A stretch of 64,000 bases of DNA from Chloroflexi bacterium HGW-Chloroflexi-2. Lineage in GTDB: Bacteria; Chloroflexota; Anaerolineae; Anaerolineales; Anaerolineaceae. A model generated the notes under the pieces. That model had not been told where the DNA came from. It saw nothing but the letters and a program-made list of their open reading frames with translations, and did no database searches. A program made the position numbers and the translations under genes. Positions 50,620 to 59,119 of this stretch are shown here, piece after piece; position 1 is the stretch's first letter, and each line of letters begins with the position of its first letter. The stretch is from assembly GCA_002840735.1 (NCBI GenBank), contig PHBY01000008.1:124001-188000 (forward strand), read 5' to 3'.

Positions 50620-50725
50620 ATTATTTAGTGTCCTTTCAACAATTAGCGGTCAGGGTGTTTTTGGTGTGCGGACGCATGCCAAAAACACCCGCTTGTCCCG
50701 ATTTATTGAGATGACACATTATTTA
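50620..50725 (+). mobile_element. 90-bp MITE-like element, copy 2, with 8-bp target duplication
   Basis: The element spans 50628-50717. Left end GTGTCCTTTCAACAA, right end TTATTGAGATGACAC (12 of 15 positions complementary). The central stem is GGGTGTTTTTGGTGTGC against GCATGCCAAAAACACCC, which holds two G-U type pairs instead of Watson-Crick ones. It is flanked by the direct repeat ATTATTTA (50620-50627, 50718-50725). It lies 8 bp after the stop of the gene at 50734. Confidence 0.9.
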
Positions 50726-50733
50726 CAAAAAAA

Positions 50734-50904
50734 TTATAGGTCTTTAAGATAAGTTGCCAGTGCTAACAGGACAAATCCAGCAGCCACTAACCAGAAAGAC
50801 CAGCCAGATAATACTGGAATGGAAACAAATTGGGAAATAATGCCCAGAACGCCAAGAATGACAGCGATCCACCAGGTTGAATTTTTTGGTCTACTAAGTC
50901 TCAT
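50734..50904 (-). CDS. small two-helix membrane protein, 56 aa
   Basis: The product MRLSRPKNSTWWIAVILGVL... has two hydrophobic helices separated by SIPVLSGWS and ends TYLKDL. GGAGGATAAC gives a strong ribosome site for the ATG at 50904; the upstream extension of the frame lacks one. Short two-helix proteins of this kind are common in Chloroflexota. I cannot assign a function. A mobile element sits just behind its stop codon. Confidence 0.65.
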   Translation of the reverse strand: MRLSRPKNSTWWIAVILGVLGIISQFVSIPVLSGWSFWLVAAGFVLLALATYLKDL

Positions 50905-51335
50905 GTTATCCTCCATTGGATAAAAAAGTGATTTTTTTCGCCTCATTGAATTGGCTACTTTAAAATCATCGTACTGTTAATACAATTGTATTCATTTTTT
51001 CGATGATTGATGTGATTTTAATACATTGAATTACAAACAATCGTTTTTCGTCACGAATGATACGCTTGTGATTTGCAAAAAAGAATTTCAAGAAAATTTT
51101 ATGGTGAGAAAATCAGTCGCAAGAGCTTTTAATAAGAAGTGTTTTGAGTTCATGAATCTCATTGTTTTATAAATGGTAGGAATTATTCAGGTTTTATTGG
51201 GGATATATAGAGCTTAAATTTGGTACTCTTTTATTATCAAGGGAAATACCTTGTCAACCCCCTTTGCGTATTTATACCTTAAGGGGTTGGTTGGTATTCT
51301 CCAAATAATTTGATAGGAACAAAAGGAGATGTTTT
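50905..51335. other. intergenic region
   Basis: About 430 bp between divergent genes. Near the right end an imperfect inverted repeat, AACCCCCTT (51256) against AAGGGGTT (51281), lies some 50 bp before the 51336 start and could be regulatory. Nothing else is recognised. Confidence 0.4.
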
Positions 51336-51899
51336 ATGAATACTTCTACAATAGTCATTGTTATTGTGGTGGTGGTCGTTATAGGGATCATTTTAGGTTT
51401 GATTTTTTCTCGTCGAAAAAAGACAGAACAACTTCAAAATAAATTTGGCACCGAATATGATCACACAGTTGAGCGTTTAGGTGACGACAAGAAGGCACAA
51501 AAAGAGCTTGAGGATCGGCAGAAACATGTTGAATCGTTGAAAATCCGCCCGCTTACTGAAGTTGAACACGAGCGATATCTGAAAGATTGGGCTGCTGTTC
51601 AATCTAAATTTGTCGATGAACCCGGACAGGCAATTATTGATGCTAACCATTTGATCATCGAAGTCATGCAACTTAGAAACTATCCAATATCTGACTTTGA
51701 CCAACGAGCAGCTGATATTTCGGTAAAGTATCCTTCATTGGTGACGAATTACCGCGCTGCGCGCGAGATCGCGATTAGAAATATGGAGAATAAGGCGGAT
51801 ACTGAAGAGTTGCGAAATGCAATGATCCATTACAGATCTCTGTTTGATGAACTTCTCAAATCAGATACAACCATTAAAGAAGAGGAGAAATTGAGATGA
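51336..51899 (+). CDS. membrane-anchored helical protein, first of a paralogous pair
   Basis: 187 aa. An N-terminal transmembrane helix (IVIVIVVVVVIGIILGLIF) is followed by a basic stop-transfer RRKK and a charged helical region. The conserved C-terminal domain has DWAAVQSKFVDEPGQAIIDA, LIIEVMQLRNYP, AADISVKYPSLV and ELRNAMIHYRSLFDELL. The family is widespread in bacteria, without known function. AAAGGAGATGTTTT precedes the ATG. It overlaps the next gene by 4 bp. Confidence 0.75.
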   Translation: MNTSTIVIVIVVVVVIGIILGLIFSRRKKTEQLQNKFGTEYDHTVERLGDDKKAQKELEDRQKHVESLKIRPLTEVEHERYLKDWAAVQSKFVDEPGQAIIDANHLIIEVMQLRNYPISDFDQRAADISVKYPSLVTNYRAAREIAIRNMENKADTEELRNAMIHYRSLFDELLKSDTTIKEEEKLR

Positions 51900-52432
51900 G
51901 TGAATTACGATATTATGAAGATGGTCAACCTATAGATTTTGTCGAGAATTCTGAGGAAGAGTACAACCAACAGGAGAATCCTGTCATTGTAAATGATTTG
52001 GGATTCCAAGAAGAGTTGTCTACTCCTGTGATTCCGAGTGATTACACAGATGATCAACTTGAACAACTGGAAGACACGATCGTAAACAAAACCCAAGAGA
52101 ATGAATCGACCTCAATGAACGAGGAAGTAATACGGGATATTCCAAAATTACCATCTATAGAACCAGCTCCCTCTTTTTTTGACCGGGAGGAATCTGAAAA
52201 TTTCAACCAACAATGGATGGAAATTCAAGGGAAATTTGTCGATGAACCTCGTGTTGCAGTCCAGAAAGCTGATGAATTAATATCTGATATGATCAAGCAA
52301 ATTACAACTATGTTTGATAAGGAGTTGGATACATTAGAGACACAATGGAATCAGGGAGATGAAGTTTCAACGGAAGATCTTCGTTTGACACTACAACACT
52401 ACCGGTCATTTTTCCATCGACTGGTGGATTAA
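51896..52432 (+). CDS. paralogue of the preceding protein, without membrane anchor
   Basis: 178 aa. An acidic, low-complexity N-terminal half (about 1-95, rich in Glu, Asn and Pro) is followed by a shortened copy of the domain in the neighbour: QQWMEIQGKFVDEPRVAVQK, ADELISDMIKQIT, STEDLRLTLQHYRSFFHRLV. The central part is reduced. The overlap ATGA indicates coupled translation; the two proteins may form a complex in which this one is recruited to the membrane by the other. Confidence 0.7.
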   Translation: MSELRYYEDGQPIDFVENSEEEYNQQENPVIVNDLGFQEELSTPVIPSDYTDDQLEQLEDTIVNKTQENESTSMNEEVIRDIPKLPSIEPAPSFFDREESENFNQQWMEIQGKFVDEPRVAVQKADELISDMIKQITTMFDKELDTLETQWNQGDEVSTEDLRLTLQHYRSFFHRLVD

Positions 52433-52473
52433 CTTTAGTCCACTAAATTTGTAAAAAAAATTGACCTTAAATA

Positions 52474-52510
52474 AAAGAGGCTGCCCAAAAGAAAGGGGTC
52501 AGCCTCTTTA
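52474..52510. terminator. bidirectional Rho-independent terminator
   Basis: Stem AAAGAGGCTG / CAGCCTCTTT with further inner pairing (CCC/GGG) lies between convergent genes. T-rich sequence follows on the plus strand and an A/T-rich tract on the minus side. Confidence 0.82.
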
Positions 52511-52525
52511 TTTATCTCAGGTTTA

Positions 52526-53176
52526 TCAACCTGTTTTTTGAGAAGTACTTTTTCCGCGAAACAAAAATGTCAACACAAATCCGGCAATAAATCCGCCAAT
52601 GTGTGCCATATAAGCAACGCCTCCCGTTTCTCCAATACTGGATATTGAGCCAAACCCACTAAAAAGCTGAAGAACGATCCAGAGTCCAATGACAATCAAT
52701 GCAGGTACTTGTATTACACGCTGTCCTTGCAAAACTCTGACACTGCCTTTTGGGAACAATAAAATATATGCACCAAGTACCCCAGCAATGGCTCCCGATG
52801 CTCCTAAATTTGGAATATCTGATCCAACACTAAAAGCCAACTGTGCAAATGTTGCTGCCAGGCCACTTAGCAAGTAAAAGATAATGAACTTGATGTGTCC
52901 AAACCGATCTTCCACATTGTCACCGAAGATCCATAAATACAGCATGTTACTTCCCAGGTGCAGCCATCCACCATGCATGAACATGGATGTAAAGAGCGTC
53001 AAAGAATCACCGATAGGGTTGGCAAGGAAGCGGCTGGGAACAAAAGCCCATTTCATCACAAATGCATCACCACCACTTAATTCCACAAAGTAAAACAGGA
53101 TGTTTAAAACAAGCAATGCATAAGTGACCAGTGGTACTATTCTTCTAGAACTATTATCATCTCCGATTGGTAACAT
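52526..53176 (-). CDS. rhomboid-family intramembrane serine protease
   Basis: 216 aa with six transmembrane helices. Catalytic Ser is in NLGASGAIAGVLGAY (GASG, about 126) and His in YMAHIGGFIAGF (about 192). The HGGWLHLGSNMLYLWIFGDN segment is the family's L1-TM2 signature. The enzyme cleaves transmembrane substrates inside the membrane. Several membrane-anchored proteins lie around it, but none is shown to be a substrate. Confidence 0.94.
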   Translation of the reverse strand: MLPIGDDNSSRRIVPLVTYALLVLNILFYFVELSGGDAFVMKWAFVPSRFLANPIGDSLTLFTSMFMHGGWLHLGSNMLYLWIFGDNVEDRFGHIKFIIFYLLSGLAATFAQLAFSVGSDIPNLGASGAIAGVLGAYILLFPKGSVRVLQGQRVIQVPALIVIGLWIVLQLFSGFGSISSIGETGGVAYMAHIGGFIAGFVLTFLFRGKSTSQKTG

Positions 53177-53321
53177 ACGATTTTTCCCTTATTACTCTAG
53201 TTTGATTGTTGAATCATTTATCAAAAAATGATTCTGGTTTTTTATTCAATAATTAATTTGGGTATTTATCCAGCATATCCGTGATTAATTCGTCCTTCAT
53301 TTTGGTTTAATGTGAACAAGC

Positions 53322-54092
53322 CTATTGCTTTATTGCAGGGCAACCACCTATTGGCGCAGGGATGATGTCGTCTGAATGCTTATTGTGACCATTAAGACCA
53401 TTTACACTGACTGAAATCTCATTATAAGGATTCGTTTCACTACCAGTGGCATGGCAGATCATGATTTTGCCATTATCAATGACCAATGGGCTTGTGGGGC
53501 AACCACCATCTGGTGCTGGGATGATGTCATCACCATGAGTGACATGACCATTTAAGCCATTTACCCTGACTGAAATCTCATCATAAGGATTTGTTTCACT
53601 GGCAGTGGCATGGCAAATTGTGATTTTTCCGTCTTCAATTACCAATGGGCTTGTAGGGCAACCTCCTTCTGGAGCAGGTATGATGTCATCATCGTGAGTG
53701 ACATGACCATTTAAGCCATTTACACTGACTGAAATCTCATTATAAGGATTTGTTTCGCTGGCAGTGGCATGGCAGATGTTGATTTTTCCATCTTCAATGA
53801 CCAATGGGCTTGTGGGGCAACCACCATCTGGAGCAGGGATGATGTCGTCATCATGTGCGTCATGACCATTTAAGCCATTTACACTGACTGAAATCTCATT
53901 ATAAGGATTCTTTTCACTGGCAGTGGCATGGCAAATCGTGATTTTTCCGTCTTCAATGACCAATGGGCTTGTTGGGCAACCACCCACAGGCACAGGGAAG
54001 ATATCGTTCGGGTGATCAAGGTGTTCTTTCGCACCAGAAACGTCGATTAAGATTTCTTCAAAGGGTACATCTATTTCACCGGTAGCATGACA
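53322..54092 (-). repeat. tandem 159-bp coding repeat, about 4.8 units
   Basis: The 53-aa units of the lipoprotein are also highly similar at DNA level (for example, blocks around ACCATTTAAGCCATTTACAC recur with few changes in units 2-5), so the array expanded recently or is homogenised by recombination. Copy number may vary between strains. Confidence 0.8.
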
Positions 54093-54194
54093 GGCTGATA
54101 CTGGAGTGTTGAGATCACAACCTGCAAGCAGGGCAATCGCAAGAATTTGAATAACAGCTACTAACAAAATAACCTTTTTTCTTTGTTTGTTCAT
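53322..54194 (-). CDS. lipoprotein of five 53-residue ICHATxS-type repeats
   Basis: 290 aa. The lipobox LLAGC gives Cys26. From residue 35 the protein is made of five head-to-tail units: 35-87 (divergent), 88-140, 141-193, 194-246 and 247-290 (short). Each has CHATASETNPYNEISVSVNG, LNGHxxHxDDIIPAPxGGCP and TSPLVIEDGKIxI. Two Cys per unit may form a disulfide; the His/Asp pair GHxxHxDD could bind metal. Such CHAT repeats appear in secreted proteins of Actinobacteria and Chloroflexota. The function is unknown. Confidence 0.8.
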   Translation of the reverse strand: MNKQRKKVILLVAVIQILAIALLAGCDLNTPVSACHATGEIDVPFEEILIDVSGAKEHLDHPNDIFPVPVGGCPTSPLVIEDGKITICHATASEKNPYNEISVSVNGLNGHDAHDDDIIPAPDGGCPTSPLVIEDGKINICHATASETNPYNEISVSVNGLNGHVTHDDDIIPAPEGGCPTSPLVIEDGKITICHATASETNPYDEISVRVNGLNGHVTHGDDIIPAPDGGCPTSPLVIDNGKIMICHATGSETNPYNEISVSVNGLNGHNKHSDDIIPAPIGGCPAIKQ

Positions 54195-54734
54195 TTAACT
54201 CTCCTTACAAAATTTTCTTTATGGACGACATTATTTATCATCAACAAAAAAAGTAAACAAAAAGCACATATTTCAATCACAAGACACTCATTATCGAAGG
54301 AAATAATTCCAGGTTCCCTTCGCAATGGATGTTTGGATTGAACTCAGTAAGAGAAAATACCTTTTTGCATTTCCATTTCTTCCACTACCATTCTATTTGA
54401 TTGGAGCTGGCTAAGTCCCTAATAGAATCTATTAAAAGACTATTATTTATCCCCCTTTTTCCAAAGCTCACAAGATAAATTTATATAAATCCCCAAATCA
54501 TCCATTAAAAACATGGTTCACAACAGATCGAGTGAAAACCTTCCTATTTGCTTTCTGTATTAATTATTGACAATACATAAACCTTGTTGGCAGCCTGAAT
54601 GACATTCAGCGAAATTTATTATCAGTCTGAAGTCACCAAGGCTAATGATTCATTCCTTTGACAATTACAAATCCCGACAAAGAATACGATGGGTTTATTA
54701 ATTGTTTAGGAATCCCTTAATGAAATTTATCTCT
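54195..54734. other. 540-bp intergenic region
   Basis: No gene seen. It holds the first copy (54367-54437) of a roughly 65-bp sequence that recurs at 55311-55380. The copy contains TTGGAGCT-n7-TCCCTAATA and can fold with TTCTATT / AATAGAA as an outer stem. Confidence 0.5.
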
Positions 54735-55166
54735 TTATAAACGTCTGCGCCTGGAACCAGAAAAAATACCCAGAACGAAAAATACAATGGCCACGCCAAT
54801 CAAAAAACCCAGATTGTAGGGGACACCATCATTATGTACTTCGTACATTTGAATATTTGAATTTATAAAAGACAAAACCAGCGTAACAGGTGAAATTGCA
54901 CCATGCCAGATTCCAGGTAAGAAACCAGAGATGCGATTAAATTCATCGGTTGTATTCATTAGGGGGTTGATGCCTGGCGAATAAAGCTGTAATTTAAAAG
55001 CTGGCACATCAATTTGACCCGCAGGGGCAGGGGTGGGTGTCACCACCTGGTTGTGCGAATCTAAACGATTGGTTTGAGCAATGACATTAATCGAAGGATT
55101 AATGATGGTCATTCCCAGTATGATGGACATCAGTAGGAAAAAGGAAATAAATATTTTTTTGGTCAT
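54735..55166 (-). CDS. exported membrane-anchored protein, sorting-tail-like C-terminus
   Basis: 143 aa. An N-terminal signal or anchor (FISFFLLMSIILGMTIINP) is followed by a short Thr/Pro/Ala linker and about 60 beta-forming residues. The C-terminal helix GFLIGVAIVFFVLGIFSG is followed by SRRRRL. This hydrophobic helix plus arginine end resembles sorting tails (PEP-CTERM-like layout), though no standard motif is evident. GGAGTTAGAAT precedes the ATG. No family recognised. Confidence 0.6.
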   Translation of the reverse strand: MTKKIFISFFLLMSIILGMTIINPSINVIAQTNRLDSHNQVVTPTPAPAGQIDVPAFKLQLYSPGINPLMNTTDEFNRISGFLPGIWHGAISPVTLVLSFINSNIQMYEVHNDGVPYNLGFLIGVAIVFFVLGIFSGSRRRRL

Positions 55167-55513
55167 ATTCTAACTCCAATTTTATTTGATAGGACTTCTA
55201 ATTAAATAATTTCCAGCCGGCTATTTTTCCGCCGACGTCTGAAAAAAGCAAAGAGGACGAATTATTAAAATGAATTTCAAACCTAAATGAAAAAAAGTTG
55301 CTTCATTCAATAATGCGAATTTCCTCTAACTAACATCCTAAATCATTGGAGCTAACGATGTCCCTAATAATTTCTATCAAATTTCTATATTTCTGATGGC
55401 GATCGTTTCATTCTTCAGTAACCAGCGTGTTTTGGCAGGTATCTACAGTCGGATTAATAATTTACGAATAGGATTATAATTGTATTAATTAATCTTGAAG
55501 AGAAGGTCGTTTT
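55167..55513. other. intergenic region with second copy of the TTGGAGCT/TCCCTAATA motif
   Basis: About 350 bp. At 55311-55380 it has the second copy of the sequence seen at 54367, here with AAATCATT / AATAATTT as possible outer stem. It lies about 140 bp before the FixH/YtkA-like gene on the same strand and might be in its leader. Confidence 0.45.
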
Positions 55514-55999
55514 ATGAATAAACAAAAAATTCCTGTCATCATTACTGCAGCTATTACAACAATCATCATTATTATTGGTTTTGTCTTACTCATGCCGGTA
55601 ATTGGTCCACGTTTTCTGCACCCCATCATGATGGGTAGTGAACCCCTTCCAGCCAACCTGGATGCTTCCTCTTCCCGCCTTTCAGATGATGGTTTGTTTC
55701 AGGTGTCCTGGAGCAGTGACCCTACCAAAGTACCACTAAATCAGATTCATACATGGACCTTGCACGTTGAGACTCCAGATGGTCAACCGGTTGAGAATGC
55801 TTCTGTTCTGGTGGAGGGTGGTATGCCGCAGCATGGGCATGGCCTACCAACCAATCCGCAGGTAACCGAATATTTGGGGAATGGTGATTATCTTGTTGAG
55901 GGTATGCGTTTTCAAATGACTGGTTTTTGGGAAGTAAAATTCGTTATCAATTCTGGTGAACAATCAGATTCGATTACTTTTAATGTAGACATTAAGTAA
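55514..55999 (+). CDS. FixH/YtkA-like exported protein
   Basis: 161 aa. An N-terminal transmembrane helix (about 8-28) precedes a beta-sandwich: FQVSWSSDPTKVPLNQIHTW, LHVETPDGQPVENASVLVEG, GMPQHGHGLPTNPQVTEYLG, and FQMTGFWEVKFVIN. The GMPQHGHGLPT stretch, rich in His and Met, fits a copper- or metal-associated FixH/YtkA domain. It lies 6 bp before the di-haem peroxidase gene, so the two probably act together outside the membrane. Confidence 0.8.
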   Translation: MNKQKIPVIITAAITTIIIIIGFVLLMPVIGPRFLHPIMMGSEPLPANLDASSSRLSDDGLFQVSWSSDPTKVPLNQIHTWTLHVETPDGQPVENASVLVEGGMPQHGHGLPTNPQVTEYLGNGDYLVEGMRFQMTGFWEVKFVINSGEQSDSITFNVDIK

Positions 56000-56005
56000 T
56001 TAATA

Positions 56006-57274
56006 ATGAAACTTAAATCCATCCTGCTTTTAGGGATTGTACTCCTGGCAGTAGTCGTTTCGCTCTGGATGATCTTGCAACAGCCAAGATGGACAGAAGA
56101 AGAAATTATCACGTTACGAAATTTATGGATTGGCAGCTTACCTGCACTTCCTCCTGATCCATCCAATGTTTTCGCTGATGATCCGCAGTCTGCTTTGTTA
56201 GGACAAAAACTATTCTTCGATACCCGTTTCAGTTCCAGTAATCAGGTATCCTGTGCCACCTGCCATAAACCTGAATTAATGTTCACGGATGGTTTACCGC
56301 TTTCTATCGGTGTAGGAACAACCGATCGAAAGTCTATGACAATTATTGGAACGGCTTACAGCCCATGGCAATTTTGGGATGGACGCAAGGATAGTCAATG
56401 GGCTCAGGCGCTTGCTCCACTGGAAAGTGTCGTCGAACACGGTGGCACACGAATGCAATATGCCCACCTGATTGCCAACCATTACCAGGAAGAATATGAA
56501 GCAATTTTTGGACCTCTACCAGACTTCTCCGATCCTGTTCGATTTCCTGCAATAGCTGGACCTGTTGATGATCCAGACGCTCAAGCTGCCTGGGAAGGAA
56601 TGACAAGCACTGACCGTGACCTGGTAACACAGGTATTTGTCAATATGGGGAAAGCCATTGCGGCTTACGAACGCTTGATCCTGCCTGCTCCTTCTCGTTT
56701 TGACCGTTACGTGGAAGCCTTGCTCAAAAATGATGAACAAACCATGAAATCCGCAATGACCTCAGATGAAGTGGCAGGATTGAAACTATTCATCGGCCGT
56801 GCAGATTGTATTCAATGTCATAATGGTCCATTGTTAACGAACAACGACTTTCATAATACCGGTGTACCGACAAGAGCTGGATTACCTCTTGATAATGGCC
56901 GTGCAATGGGTGTAATGAAGGTTCTGAATGATGAATTCAATTGCCTGAGTCAATGGAGTGATGCAGAAGAAATGGATTGTTCCGAATTGCGTTTTGTTGT
57001 TTCTGAAGGAGAACAACTGGAAGCAGCATTCAAACCCTCGACCCTGAGAAATATTGCCGAGACTGCCCCCTACATGCACGCCGGGCAATTTGCCACTTTG
57101 GAAGAAGTGTTACGGCATTATAACCATCCACCGCTATCACCTGCTGGTCATAATGAGCTGGAACCTTTAGGTTTGACCAATCGGGAAATGGCACAAATTA
57201 TTGCGTTCCTGAACACATTAAGTGGGGGCGTTGATGCTCCTCCTGAATTATTGAAAGCGCCATTGAATAACTAA
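56006..57274 (+). CDS. di-haem cytochrome c peroxidase (CcpA/MauG family)
   Basis: 422 aa. An N-terminal signal-anchor (LLLGIVLLAVVVSLWMIL) is followed by GQKLFFDTRFSSSNQVSCAT and haem site one CATCH (about 83-87), then haem site two CIQCH (about 269-273) in LFIGRADCIQCHNGP. The ending PYMHAGQFATLEEVLRHYNH is typical. The enzyme reduces H2O2 with electrons from c-type cytochromes, or in MauG-type members oxidises a protein partner. It is outside the cytoplasmic membrane. It suggests tolerance of oxygen. Confidence 0.92.
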   Translation: MKLKSILLLGIVLLAVVVSLWMILQQPRWTEEEIITLRNLWIGSLPALPPDPSNVFADDPQSALLGQKLFFDTRFSSSNQVSCATCHKPELMFTDGLPLSIGVGTTDRKSMTIIGTAYSPWQFWDGRKDSQWAQALAPLESVVEHGGTRMQYAHLIANHYQEEYEAIFGPLPDFSDPVRFPAIAGPVDDPDAQAAWEGMTSTDRDLVTQVFVNMGKAIAAYERLILPAPSRFDRYVEALLKNDEQTMKSAMTSDEVAGLKLFIGRADCIQCHNGPLLTNNDFHNTGVPTRAGLPLDNGRAMGVMKVLNDEFNCLSQWSDAEEMDCSELRFVVSEGEQLEAAFKPSTLRNIAETAPYMHAGQFATLEEVLRHYNHPPLSPAGHNELEPLGLTNREMAQIIAFLNTLSGGVDAPPELLKAPLNN

Positions 57275-57318
57275 ATAGTTTAATTAAATTTTCATCTGGG
57301 TAACCATCTGATCAGTAA

Positions 57319-57801
57319 TCAATAGTGAAAATCATTTCCCAGAATTTGAATTTTCTCTTTGGAATCACTTTTTTCTTTCTTAATCTCAAGAAGATTGAGC
57401 ACATCATATCCTTTTTTCTTCAAGAACTTTAGCATACGGTGATTATCCGGGTGAACCCAGATATAAAGTTGATTATTACCTAATTTTCTGGTAAATTCCT
57501 CGGCATGATCAAATAATTTTGATGCGATGCCCTTGCCATGATAATCCGGATCAATATACAGCCAATCCAACCAGACCACCTGATCTTCCATCTTTAACAC
57601 CGAATAACCCACAATTTTGTTTTTGATTTTATAAACAAACACGCTGCGATTTTCTGTAAAATAACTTTCTGCTTCGCGCACGGCTTCAGACATCATCACA
57701 ATCTTTTCTGAACCGTTTAATCGGTTCATAATTATTTTCATTTCGAAAACCAGCTGTAAAAATTCAAGTGAAGTAGATTTAATTTCTATAATTTTTTCCA
57801 T
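57319..57801 (-). CDS. GNAT acetyltransferase
   Basis: 160 aa. The central strand VWLDWLYIDPDYHGKGIASK carries the acetyl-CoA loop (Y-H-G-K-G-I-A), followed by LFDHAEEFTRKLGNNQLYIW and HPDNHRMLKFLKKKGYDVLN. Typical single-domain GNAT. The substrate is unknown. The GAAAGAAAAAA before the ATG is a weak ribosome site. Confidence 0.88.
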   Translation of the reverse strand: MEKIIEIKSTSLEFLQLVFEMKIIMNRLNGSEKIVMMSEAVREAESYFTENRSVFVYKIKNKIVGYSVLKMEDQVVWLDWLYIDPDYHGKGIASKLFDHAEEFTRKLGNNQLYIWVHPDNHRMLKFLKKKGYDVLNLLEIKKEKSDSKEKIQILGNDFHY

Positions 57802-57946
57802 TTTTTTCTTTCAATAGGGATGATTGTCCGAAGGTAAAAAATTCGACATTCCTTTTATTTTGTCACAACGGTTGAAAAACGGTCCTCAGGAAGATTAAGG
57901 TTTGATATTTAGTTGCAATTCGGTTTGTAAAATTAATGGAGTTAAA

Positions 57947-58330
57947 TTATCCCTTAACATAAGACAATTTCTCAGAGATTAACCCATTTATAACTTTGAA
58001 AATATCAACCCCACGAACATGTCCCTTAATTCCATTGGCTTCCATCCAGGAATATTTCCACCGCATGACACAATGCATACCTAAGCCAAAAATTTCTTCG
58101 ATCTCTATATGGGCATGCGGAGAATCAAGAAAGAACTTATGCCAGAATTGAGTAACCTCATCCTTGCCTGTATAAATTGTTCCATCCGGTGAAGGAGTTG
58201 TGTTTTCAAGAATACAATCATCACTCATACATTGCATCATTTCATCGACATTGTGTTGATTGAATGCATCATTAAATTTCAGAACGATACGCGTTGTTGC
58301 TTCTATTCGTGACAAACGGGTTGGTGTCAT
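57947..58330 (-). CDS. SnoaL/NTF2-like protein
   Basis: 127 aa. The cone-shaped alpha+beta fold is suggested by FNDAFNQHNVDEMMQCMSDD, CILENTTPSPDGTIYTGKDE and VTQFWHKFFLDSPHAHIEIE, ending VDIFKVINGLISEKLSY. Members are isomerases, hydrolases or binding proteins; none of the catalytic sets is decisive here. GGAGGAGCAGATGAA precedes the ATG. Confidence 0.85.
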   Translation of the reverse strand: MTPTRLSRIEATTRIVLKFNDAFNQHNVDEMMQCMSDDCILENTTPSPDGTIYTGKDEVTQFWHKFFLDSPHAHIEIEEIFGLGMHCVMRWKYSWMEANGIKGHVRGVDIFKVINGLISEKLSYVKG

Positions 58331-58532
58331 TTCATCTGCTCCTCCAATAAGATGAGAATTTACTTTTCAGGAAAGACTCGACATCATTTTGATGAAGTTT
58401 TCTGGAATTCATAAAATTAACATCCTTTTGCAAAGTTATTATACAGATTCCTGGACTTCTTGGCTTATGGAAGAAATAGTTTGGAGAAAAATTTATTGCG
58501 TATATAATTATTGGTAAAAAATACTATACAAT

Positions 58533-58574
58533 AAGTAAAAAATACTTGACATTATGTTTAATAAATGATACATT
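58533..58574 (+). promoter_or_regulatory. promoter of the second membrane-protein/XRE operon
   Basis: -35 TTGACA (58546-58551), a 17-bp spacer and -10 TACATT (58569-58574). The inverted repeat AAGTA-n5-TACTT (58533-58547) touches the -35 box and may be an operator for the XRE protein of this operon. Confidence 0.6.
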
Positions 58575-58612
58575 AGGTCTACAAATGTATACAGTATAAG
58601 GAGTAAAGAATC

Positions 58613-59119
58613 ATGTCATACCAGGAAAAAAGAACAATTACCAATATTTTTACAGGTGCAGTCGTATTAATCGCCTATTGTATTCATGCGTTTGGAAAAT
58701 ACCAATCAGGAATGGTTGAATCTGGAGATTTGAAATTCTGGGCATCTACCATGCTCATATTCATCGGGATAGGAATTGTGGTTGCCATCATTGTGCAGAT
58801 TGTCTTCCACATTCTGCTTTCAGTCTCTATCGCAGTGCAGAAAAAAATTCAGGATAGAAATTTTGATGAAAAGGAAATTGAAAAAACCATCCAATCCGAG
58901 ATGGTAGAAGATGAGATGGGTAAGTTGATTGGTTTGAAATCAGAGCGAATTGGTTACATCACACTAGGTGCTGGATTAGTGCTCGGATTATTTGCCATCG
59001 TTTTTAATTATTCAACTGCGGTATTCCTGAATATCCTCTTTATTTCATTCAGCCTGGGTTCCATTCTGGAAGGGTTCATGAATTTGTACTATTTCAGAAG
59101 AGGGGTGCATAATGCCTAA
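58613..59119 (+). CDS. four-helix membrane protein paired with an XRE regulator
   Basis: 168 aa with two pairs of transmembrane helices (about 12-25, 43-75, 112-130, 133-155) and a long acidic cytoplasmic loop between the pairs ([20 protein letters not shown]). The architecture parallels the protein at 8069, though the sequences differ and here the membrane gene comes first. ATAAGGAGTAAAGAATC precedes the ATG. Its stop overlaps the regulator start. Function unknown. Confidence 0.7.
   Translation: MSYQEKRTITNIFTGAVVLIAYCIHAFGKYQSGMVESGDLKFWASTMLIFIGIGIVVAIIVQIVFHILLSVSIAVQKKIQDRNFDEKEIEKTIQSEMVEDEMGKLIGLKSERIGYITLGAGLVLGLFAIVFNYSTAVFLNILFISFSLGSILEGFMNLYYFRRGVHNA

Noticed and set aside
51256-51288. 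AACCCCCTT/AAGGGGTT inverted repeat as a terminator
   Set aside because: The arms are imperfect, 16 nt apart, and no transcript from the left ends there; kept only as a possible regulatory site.
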